Shown: piece after piece, positions 55,942 to 64,000 of the stretch
How the letters are laid out: every line of letters starts with the position of its first letter
How positions within the stretch are numbered: position 1 is the first letter of the stretch
Assembly (NCBI RefSeq): GCF_000204055.1
Contig: NW_006768770.1
Coordinates: 1,441,623-1,505,622, forward strand
From: Melampsora larici-populina 98AG31
Taxonomy: Eukaryota > Basidiomycota > Pucciniomycetes > Pucciniales > Melampsoraceae
Length of the DNA stretch: 64,000 nt
Reading direction: 5' to 3'
The notes under the pieces: model-generated
Told to the model about the DNA's origin: nothing
Seen by the model: only the letters and a program-made list of their open reading frames with translations
The model's database searches: none
Translations under genes and position numbers: made by a program

Positions 55942-58870
55942 ATATCACTTGAAGTTTGAGTAAGGTTTCTTTATATAAATCTTGGTATCGAAGCAAAAAG
56001 TATGAAATATAGACAGTTGTAGATTATTTATATTGGAAACTAAATTATTCATTGCTGAAGTTTTTTTGTAATAATTTTTTTTATCTTGGAATTATCTTCT
56101 AGTTTCTTTTTTAAACACAATTCTTTCCACATACCTCTGAATAAATATTTTGTAATTTCTGAGTTATGTCAACACTGTTAAAATTGAGTGTTTCCAACCT
56201 TGTGGGTCGCGCACCAGATTAAGAGGAGGTATCAAGTTGAAAAAGCAGTGAAATGAAAGTAGCCAAAATGATGAATGAAATGAAATTTGATGAGACATGT
56301 TTTGGAAGATTCTTTCGCAAAGGTCCATAATTTGATTAAATCTAATCTTACTCTTCAATTGATGTATAGATAATTTACCTATACAAGGATACACACTGAA
56401 GACAAACAATAAGGGAGCATTGGGTGGTTCTTAAATCATCAAAGATACCTGAGGATGGGATCATTATGCAGTTGAAAGTGCAAGACAAGACCATTTCTTG
56501 ATCTTGTCTATGATTCAAATAATCCCCCAAGTCAAAATGCCAAGTTAAGAAAAAATTGGCCTCCTAAGAATTGATTGTGAATGTGACTCACACCCCAGAT
56601 TGATGATTATACAAAGAGGTCAACTTGTGATCACTTGCCATTCAACCTGATCTGCCACTGCAGGACTACCTCACCCTTATCCTGTCTGTCCTTTGTTATG
56701 ATTGTCATTCAACTCTTCACTTGACTTCACATACCACAACACCATCCTGATTGTGAGCAAAATAATCAGAAGATAGCTGTTTCCACCACAAGCTTTAAGC
56801 CAGTTATATTCTAGGCAGTTCCTCAAAGCTACAACCTCGGGTACTCAAACATCTCACTATGTAACCACACTCAAGTCATTCCATGCAGGAGCTGCAAAGT
56901 GGATGTCATCAAATGGCCTTGCACTTGTTTACACTTGGTTTGCCAAAAATTAATAGAAAGCTATATTTACTTTTCATCCGTGATATAGGGACTTGGATAA
57001 ATTTTGTACAAGAGAATTTACGACATCAAGACATCTAATTACAGTACTCAAGGCTACATATGTACATGTATATAGTTTTCCTATATACTTTTTTGTGTTT
57101 TTTTTGCTGAAAAAAAAACTATATTTGGGTCCCAAAATATATAACTTTGAGGACCCTTACATACATCTAGCCTCTTATTTACCTTAACCTTGTGCCTATT
57201 GTTGGCCATCAACAAGTAATCACACTTGAGCTTGCTTGAGCAAGTTTTCATAACTTTTTGGCGCTCTTTTCAACTGCTTCACCCGCTCTCATGTCGATTT
57301 ATACCCTTGTTGTCACTTCAAATTGAGGTCTGAATGTTACCCAAAAAATACTTTTGTCCAGGCAGATATAGCTTGATAATTGTCTGAAAAACTATATACA
57401 GAGAAGTATATGAATGTGTATACTTGATTTGAGTACTGCAAATCAATAGGCTTTGGCATACACATCATCCACCTTGGGATCCCTATATTCCCCTTCAAAA
57501 TGTTCAGCATTACCCCCTGGATTCCTTGCTTGTCCAAAGTTTTGGAACTTAAAGCTCAACCAGAGCTTTACAGAGCTTTAAGAGGGATAGTGAACTAGTA
57601 TAACTAACCATTAGAAGTCATCTAAGACTGCCAAATAAAGTGCCAAAGAAATAATCTCAATACTTTCTATGAGCATTCTTCCAGTCAATTTGGTCATCTC
57701 AACACAATAAAAGTGTTATTCCATTAAAGTCAAAATATAGAGAAATAATCAAAATTTCAAGACTAGAATAATGAAATACTTATTTAACTTAGTCAATCAC
57801 CTGAGTCACATACCAAATAGTCCTAATATCACCATTCCACCATTATAAATTGTTCCCAAATGATACTCACAGACTCAAGCTTTGGACAGATGAAGCAATA
57901 TAGTATAAATCAAATGAGAATATTGATCAGATAGGTTGAATAGCAATCAGAATGGCCGACAAGGATAACTTGGATTGGAAAATCCAAGGTATCTTCAGAT
58001 ATTGGTTCCCTCAACCTGTGTGTCCGAGGAATTCATCAAAGGATCTATTTGGCCCCAAAGATTGCCTTAAATCATTTACTTGGATGTTGTGCCCAAGGCT
58101 ATTGTCATCCAAGCATACCTTGCATTTTCCAATCAAAGCATCTTTATTGGTGGTGAAGGAAAATTGTGACCTTTCATACTATTGTGGGGTGGGTGGGGTG
58201 GTAGACAAACACCAGAGATTTCACTAAGAATCTCCTGGGTGAATGGAGTGAATGCTGGACTTGTGGTGAGTGGTCTAGACTATGAGAGCCTAGAGTGGTG
58301 AAAGTGGTGACAGTGCAGATAGATATAAAATTTTCTCAGTGCACGGCTCTGTAGGCAACGTTCTTTGCCCAGTACCAAGACCCATGCGCATATCTCACGG
58401 ATCCCCCTTTCACAAGTTTTGCAAGTCATCATGGACCTACAAACCACCTGTGTTATGGTGGTTCTCACAATACAAGGTGTATATAATTGAAACTGTCCAA
58501 ACCAATAAGTGACCAGTAGCAATTTGTGGAAAAGAATATGAACAAAGGCGGAGAGTTTCAAAGAGCATATCTGCTTATGTAGAATTTTGATTCAATTGTT
58601 TTGAGTAGAAATTCTTTGTATTTGTTTAATACTATATATTAATTTATCTTCCCATCTTCTTTGATGGGGGGTCTATATCCATCATCCCAGACAACTAAAC
58701 AGAGTTGTGATTACAAAGTGAAAACAAGAGAGCAAAGCAAAAGAAATGGCAACAAGACCGCGTAACCGAAACTTTAATTGAACTGATCCTCCAATTTCCT
58801 GCTGAGAGTAATCTATGTGTCAAAAAAATAACACAAAGCAATTGGAATTTTGAGGTTATTAATCTCATGG
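55942..58870. other. Long intergenic region, no gene supported
   Basis: About 2.9 kb of AT-rich sequence. Short frames (57952-58227 plus, 58280-58561 minus, 56164-56409 minus) have no recognised features. No inverted or tandem repeat stands out by eye. Old, unrecognisable transposon sequence is likely. Confidence 0.35.
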
Positions 58871-60784
58871 CTAATTAAATCCTTTTCTGAAGAATTGTGC
58901 ATCCTCAGGCTTGCAAACCCTTTTGTAGTGCAAGATCCATGCTTCCAAGTCTTGAACCCTGTGCCCCAGGGTATCAAGATACTGTTGGAAAGACATAACC
59001 AGATCTTTCAAAAGACCTGGAACATAATCATTCCAACGACCAACATACGCCTTTGAGGAACATTCTTTACTTGATTTCTGCCTTGCAAAGTGTGCTTTCA
59101 GTAGTCTTATATCTTCAAGGTCCAGTTGGACGTGAATTGCAACTAGCTGATCTCCTAAGGTGATATCTGCGTAATTCATGGTATTCCCATTAGATGGACT
59201 TCCATATTTTCTGTCAGCCAAGATAGCCAGTTTTTTGAAACGCATGTTGAAGAGCTTTGAAATGAAAGTGCTAGGACATGTTAAGTAGTACCTGGTGTAT
59301 TGATTCATCCAAATACCTCTATTAACTTCAATGACTTCTCCATCGTGTAGAGTTACCTTTCCTTGCATTATTTCTATCAATTGTTTAGCCTTGTTCTCAA
59401 TCTGATCTTTGGATAAGGAATCCCAATTAACCTTGGTAGATGACAACTCAAGTACCTCGGATATACGAGCTAGCACAGGAAGACAAACTCCTTCCTTATG
59501 GGCTCCTTCTTTCAAGACCCTTTTGAGGAAGTTAGATTCTTGAAATAAATTTGTGTTAACCATGAGGTTGAACGTGGCTAAGCGGGTTTCAAATGTCCCC
59601 ACAAATAGCCACTTTAATTTCTCTTCGTTTTCTTTAGGATTCTTGGCATCACCTTTTAAAAGATGCAGTTCAGCTGACAGTACATTCCAATTCTGCTTAG
59701 TTTCATCTTCAAATGATGGCATTGGCTCATCAGCTCTGAGCAGCTTGCATATATTTCTAGTCCGTGCAGGATGTACGTTTTCGAAAAGCTCCCATCTTTC
59801 CACAACGTTATGTGCATTGTACTTCAACATTATGGAAAAAGATCTCATACATCCTTCATCATAGTTCCAAAAGGTATCTCGAATCACCTCCATAGCTTCG
59901 ATGATCCCTTGCCCATCTTCCTGGCAGTGATTCAGATACTCAATGGCAGCCTCTCCTAGGTCCACACGCAAACCAAATGTGCGGTTTTCTGCATGTAAGA
60001 CTTTTCTTAAAACAACGGTTAATGACAGGCCAGAATAATCCATCTGTTCCTCATTGATAATTTTTTCCCCCTTCACAAGTGCATTGATCTGACTAACCAC
60101 TTTTGTTTCGCGATTTGTTGTAGTTGCTTTCTTTGATGCTTTCCCTTTTTTGCTTTTGACCCCCTTTTCCCCCTTCTTTGCCGTTGGCTGAATCTGAGTG
60201 CGCCTTGGTGTTCGTAAAGGTATTGCATTCTCCAGAGCCTCTGTCCCGCCTATGGGACTCAGAGGTCTATCATTCATTTCCTCGTCAGTTGTCTCGATTT
60301 TTTGGCCTTCTCGGTCAACCTCACTGGAAAAATGGTGTATAGTTGGCGAATCTTTCGAAGTGGCTTCCAAATTTTCCAACTGCTCTTCGGCTTTCATCTC
60401 ATTTGTTTTATTTTCCTTTTGAGGGATCTCTTCAGGTATACTTTCTGATTCAGGAGAATCCATAACCAAACTTTCATGGTTCAATGTCTCCCAAGGTGTC
60501 CCCCCGAATTCCTTCAAGTTTTCTGATGTACCAGAATCGACATCTATCTTCGGGAATGCTTCAGCGGAAGTTCCTCGCTCGCGTTCTTCCATCATCTCAT
60601 CAATATCAAGTGAATATTTGTGTGGCTTTTCCGCTGGTCTCACTTTTCCTTTGCCCTTGACCAGTGTCCATCCTGCTTCTTCTGGCCTTTGTGTGTGGGA
60701 CTTGTGCACACGGGAGGCGAGAACAAATGATTTCTTTTGAGGATGCACACCGTGTAAGTTTTTGTGTAGCACGTCGACGTGCAC
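58871..60784 (-). CDS. EGCMR-family protein, copy 3 (N-terminally short)
   Basis: A single 637-codon frame on the minus strand is paralogous to copies 1 and 2. Shared blocks are EEAGWTLVKGKGK, TPWETLNHESLVMDSPES, basic stretch KKGEKGVKSKKGKASKK, NYDEGCMRSFSIM, RNICKLLRADEPMP, CLPVLARISEVLELSS, YYLTCPSTFISKLF and LVAIHVQLDLEDI. The signal peptide and SPRR block of the other copies are not found upstream; the frame begins MHVDVLHKNLHGVH with in-frame sequence open a little further 5'. Either an upstream exon was missed, or the 5' part was lost; the gap to the next ORF at 61203 is only 400 bp. Codon use has more G/C than copy 2, suggesting old divergence or different constraint. Confidence 0.75.
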   Translation of the reverse strand: MHVDVLHKNLHGVHPQKKSFVLASRVHKSHTQRPEEAGWTLVKGKGKVRPAEKPHKYSLDIDEMMEERERGTSAEAFPKIDVDSGTSENLKEFGGTPWETLNHESLVMDSPESESIPEEIPQKENKTNEMKAEEQLENLEATSKDSPTIHHFSSEVDREGQKIETTDEEMNDRPLSPIGGTEALENAIPLRTPRRTQIQPTAKKGEKGVKSKKGKASKKATTTNRETKVVSQINALVKGEKIINEEQMDYSGLSLTVVLRKVLHAENRTFGLRVDLGEAAIEYLNHCQEDGQGIIEAMEVIRDTFWNYDEGCMRSFSIMLKYNAHNVVERWELFENVHPARTRNICKLLRADEPMPSFEDETKQNWNVLSAELHLLKGDAKNPKENEEKLKWLFVGTFETRLATFNLMVNTNLFQESNFLKRVLKEGAHKEGVCLPVLARISEVLELSSTKVNWDSLSKDQIENKAKQLIEIMQGKVTLHDGEVIEVNRGIWMNQYTRYYLTCPSTFISKLFNMRFKKLAILADRKYGSPSNGNTMNYADITLGDQLVAIHVQLDLEDIRLLKAHFARQKSSKECSSKAYVGRWNDYVPGLLKDLVMSFQQYLDTLGHRVQDLEAWILHYKRVCKPEDAQFFRKGFN

Positions 60785-61202
60785 ACACGAAGACTTTCGA
60801 AAGACTTTCGAAAGAGTTGTTGTAGAGAGCTCGATCCTATTATCCTTTGTTCAAAGATAATGAAGGACACAACGTTTCTCAATCTTTACATACACCTCAC
60901 AAGAAGGGGTAAAGATGGCGGTTTTTATCCTTTGTTTGGGTATTCACAGCGATTTCGCTGTTCTTACTTGGAGAAGAAATGTAATTGAGAGTTCCATCTA
61001 CCCCTATAAGCCCTCCAAGTGTCTGTTGGAAAGACTCGATTTGACCAGATCCTGATCATTCTTCTAAGACTAGTTCGAAACTGCTGCCTAGCCTTGATAT
61101 CCGGAGGTTCTGTTGTTCGAGCGACGCCATCAGCTTAAAGATTTTTGTTACAGATCATCATACCAATGCGTTCGTATATCAACTTTTCAAATCTACTTCT
61201 AG
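60785..61202. other. Region between divergent genes
   Basis: Contains a short direct repeat, agactttcgaaagactttcgaaag (60789-60812), just upstream of EGCMR copy 3. No further exon for either neighbour could be fixed here. Confidence 0.4.
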
Positions 61203-62339
61203 GTGATTTCCGATGCCGATGCCTCTCTCGTTTTTGCAGCTGCAGCCTCCCATCACTGGAAGAAGGGTTCCGCAGTGAAATCACTCAAATCCTTGAATGC
61301 ATCGGTTCGTGCATCGCTTCCGGAGTCAGGGGAAGCTATATGTCAATCGCTAGCCGGGTTTGCAAGGGAATTGCTGGGATACAACAAGTTCACTAAGACG
61401 TTTCCGCCCGAGCCTAGCCCTGATGAACGTTGTCAACTTCGACCTCTCAAACAGAAAGATATCATGTCTGATCGGCGCGTTTTCACTTTGCAATCACCTT
61501 CTGGAGATGATGGACAAGCTCGCAACAAGTATTACCGATTTAAATATCTTTGTATCGCCGACTTGGAGAAGCATGGTATCAGCCGGATCACTTTTGACTG
61601 GAAGGCGCCTGATAGCGATCCTTGGAATCGTACTATGGCAGTATTCCTTTTCAAACATTGGCAATATGCCAACACTCAAGGTGCTTTCAAGGAGGCAGTT
61701 CCCTCCGAGAACGACGAGGATACATGTATCGGTATAATCCTTCGATGGATGCGAGGACGCGCTGTGGACATCCGCCAAGGACGCCGATCTCCTGAGAAGA
61801 TTCTACGGAAGGAGACATGTCGTAAGAAGATAAAGGTAAGTTTGGAGTGTCTCTAAATATCTCAGTGGGTTTTGGCTGATTGGTAGTCTCTTTTACAGCT
61901 ATTTGAATACCGGAAACAATCACTTCATCGTGTTTTATTGGCAGCAAACCTTCCGAACAGCGAAGAAGAGCTGTTACCTTCGCAGGACTGCTGCTCCGAG
62001 ACGGAGTGGGAACCCGAAAAAACACACTGCCATTCAATTGGGCTTGTCTGGCGTAGCAGACAGTATGCTTCATTACTGCATCAAATTGATAAAGCATCTT
62101 TCAAGTACTGTGCTTCTCAAAATGGCCTATTAATTGCATCACAACGGTTTGACCAATGTCGCATCGAGGCAACTCGTACCAATCCAAATGCTCCAGTATG
62201 TCAAGGCCTCCCCGAGAACTGCTATGACTCAATTTTTTTATCATCTTTGACCGTTGAGCAAAAGAATTCACTTTGCATAAAACCTGTGTCAAGTCTTTTA
62301 CATACTCTAACCATTGAGGTTAAAAAAAATTCTGTGTAG
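61203..62339 (+). CDS. Unrecognised protein, 5' end missing, possibly transposon-associated
   Basis: Two exons (61203-61835 and 61899-62339) join in phase 0 to about 357 residues. An acceptor (ttctag, ending 61202) shows that at least one upstream exon exists but was not found. The protein starts VISDADASLVFAAAASHHWK and includes YYRFKYLCIADLEKHGISRI, WNRTMAVFLFKHWQYANTQG, EDTCIGIILRWMRGRAVDIR and, after the intron, LFEYRKQSLHRVLLAANLP and a WRSRQYASLLHQIDKA block. No domain is recognised. It lies head-to-head with the EGCMR copy 3 and beside a transposase gene, and it looks like a multicopy protein of the mobile-element fraction; this last point is an inference. Confidence 0.6.
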
Positions 62340-62569
62340 CTTGTTGCTCCCTTTCGAAGATGTATATGAAAAGGCCATACTCTTACAATCACGTATATAG
62401 TCGTGTATATAGTAAATCAACAACACATCATATCTATCAATCTTACAATCGTGTATATATTCGTGTATATAGTATAGTGAACAAAGTCGTATCATATCTG
62501 TGGTTGTCTTTACATACATATTTTCAATAGCAATAGAAGTTGGATTAGTAGAAATGTATCGAGTCAATT

Positions 62570-64000
62570 TCAAGTGGAAGACATGTCCGAAATGCCCTGA
62601 ATACATAAAGTGGTTAGCTTGGGTACATTGTATCCATAACTTACAGTGAAAATGCTCACCATGCTGCGAAGACTGACCAGTGATACAGTTGGTTTGGTGA
62701 TGCCAAAAGTGCCCGAAATATTGTGGAGTGCTGCGCAGTGTCCAAATACATCTTGTGTGCCGATGGATTTCAGAAAGCAGTCTTTGTACAGGACTTTGGC
62801 GTTTAAATTGGGTAGTGATGCATAGGGACTTCGTGGCTTGTCTGCTTGATCAAGATCACGAAACACATGGAGGACGAATATGGGGTCAGAATGGCCATCA
62901 GGGAGTATTATGTGTTGGATCTCGCCTGATCCGTGGATTCCTTGAGAGACAAAGTCTATATAACTATTTCCACGATGTTCAGAAAAGGTGCTGAAATATT
63001 TGCCAGCGTGGTTCCAAACAGAGGTTGCCTTGAGGTTTGATGAGGGTTCACAGCCTGTTTCTTGTAATAATTTGTTGATAGACACACCAACATCGAATTT
63101 GGGGGAAAAAGGTTTCCATTTAGTGGTTGGTTTTTGCTGTATGATATCGACACCAATTTTTGTGGCATAGTCCGAAGGTGTATCTTTCAGAAAGTTGAGA
63201 AAGAAAGACCTTTGAGTATGCTTTTTGATCATTGTATGCCCGACAACACCTAAAATAATAGTGACCAAAACTTGTTTTGTTAGAGTATGTGCAAAAAACG
63301 CAAAACAAAACTCATTACATACCACGGTTTTTGCTTTTGGATGTGCCGACAAGGGTACCAATAATTCTTTCGCCAGTCCATGCAGCGGTATAGGAAGCAG
63401 GTCCTAATAGTTCGCATTGAGCCGCGATATGTTGTGCAAAATGCAGGTTTGGCTTGGATTTGATGCCAGGCCACACTTGTAGAAGGTGAGTACGGTATTG
63501 TAGTAAAAGGTTGGGGAGGGCTTTGATATGATCTACCGTCATTGTCCGTGAAACACATATGTTGATGATTTGAGTAGCAAGGGAGATACCAGTATAGATT
63601 TTTGCTGAATCGGAATTAAGTTCAGATTGATGATGGTAAGGTATCAAAGTAAGGACCATATACACCGTGTATAATATCAGCCATTCTGAAGCTTTTGGTG
63701 TGCCAGAAAGTGGCATGCCAATCTTTGTTGGGACGCGAGTGAGCCAAGATGGGACCAGGGTGTCAGAAATACAAGTGTGAATCAATTCAAGCTCATGAGG
63801 CGTAAGTATAGGACCTGCAGGTGGTGTTGCAGTCGCATCTGATGGTGTGTCAGAATCAGTGCTCTCGTGGGTTTCCTCACGCGAAGAGAGTGTGGCAGTC
63901 TGAGATGTTGCAGCTCGAGCATGTTTCATTCTAAAGCTGAAGCTTGAATGGTCCGTATCAGAAGGGTCGTCCGTGAGGTTGGATGCTTGAGGGTCTTGCA
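62570..64000 (-). CDS. Tnp2/CACTA-like transposase, C-terminal part
   Basis: Minus-strand gene entering from the right edge. Exons 64000-63323, 63249-62660 and 62596-62570 join in frame; the last intron can be kept or removed without changing the stop. The block LVPSWLTRVPTKIGMPLSGT, then ASEWLILYTVYMVLTLIPYH, KPNLHFAQHIAAQCELLGPA and SYTAAWTGERIIGTL matches the region after the DDE core in fungal Tnp2-like transposases. DVFGHCAALHNISG also suits that C-terminal region. The catalytic DDE residues lie beyond the window. Superfamily assignment is moderate; a related KDZ-type protein is the alternative. No stop codons interrupt the visible part, so the element may be young. Confidence 0.65.

Noticed and set aside
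1..64000. tRNA, rRNA or other structured RNA genes
   Set aside because: No segment could be folded by eye into a convincing tRNA or matched to rRNA; a covariance-model scan was not possible here.

Overview
The window looks like nuclear DNA of a basidiomycete fungus, most probably a rust (Pucciniales). It is AT-rich and repeat-rich. Genes are split by many short introns (about 45-200 nt) with gtaagt-like donors. Housekeeping proteins are fungal in type (cohesin Rad21, short fungal phospholipase D, monofunctional dihydroorotase, EMC3, Bud20). The gene-poor stretches hold retrotransposons, DNA transposons and lineage-specific paralog families, including one whose members carry signal peptides. 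The rust assignment is an inference from this overall look and was not tested by any search. LAYOUT. 1-1259: 3' part of a fungalysin (M36) metalloprotease gene. 3.4-3.9 kb: a small secreted Cys-rich protein. 5.8-8.4 kb: cohesin kleisin Rad21. 10.4-11.1 kb: a doubtful minus-strand gene. 12.6-13.2 kb: a decayed ORF. 13.5-19.4 kb: a Ngaro/DIRS-type tyrosine-recombinase retrotransposon on the minus strand, with gag, RT-RNase H, recombinase and split direct repeats. 19.4-21.3 kb: a non-autonomous DNA transposon with about 300-bp terminal inverted repeats. 22.5-26.6 kb: phospholipase D in 16 exons, including a 12-nt microexon. 27.9-28.3 kb: degenerate tandem repeats. 28.6-30.6 kb: a broken LINE on the minus strand. 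30.9-32.4 kb: dihydroorotase. 33.5-36.4 and 38.8-41.7 kb: two large paralogs with signal peptides; a third, N-terminally truncated copy lies at 58.9-60.8 kb on the minus strand. 36.9-37.2 kb: a hAT-like MITE. 42.8-44.0 kb (minus): EMC3. 44.6-47.0 kb: an ataxin-10 homologue. 47.3-47.9 kb (minus) and 48.2-49.3 kb (plus): a divergent Bud20/ARFRP1 pair. 50.0-51.2 kb: a membrane-anchored thioredoxin-fold protein without a visible CxxC. 51.6-52.5 kb: a MITE and a 322-bp tandem duplication. 52.6-55.9 kb: an intact F-box-like protein gene and a decayed relative. 61.2-62.3 kb: an unrecognised ORF. 62.6-64.0 kb (minus): the C-terminal part of a Tnp2/CACTA-like transposase gene that continues past the window. 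HOW THE PARTS RELATE. The conserved genes are ordinary cell functions: chromosome cohesion, lipid signalling, pyrimidine synthesis, ER insertion, Golgi traffic and ribosome biogenesis. The most interesting undescribed material is the three-member paralog family. Its members share a C-terminal domain with an EGCMR signature; two also have a signal peptide, a conserved SPRR block and a Lys-rich tract. One is frameshifted and one truncated, so the family appears to be turning over in transposon-rich DNA. The Ngaro element, with assignable A1-B1-A2-B2 repeats and CpG-biased divergence between its A repeats, is the best-resolved mobile element. Exon boundaries were read by eye from splice consensus, frame continuity and family conservation; none was checked by alignment software.
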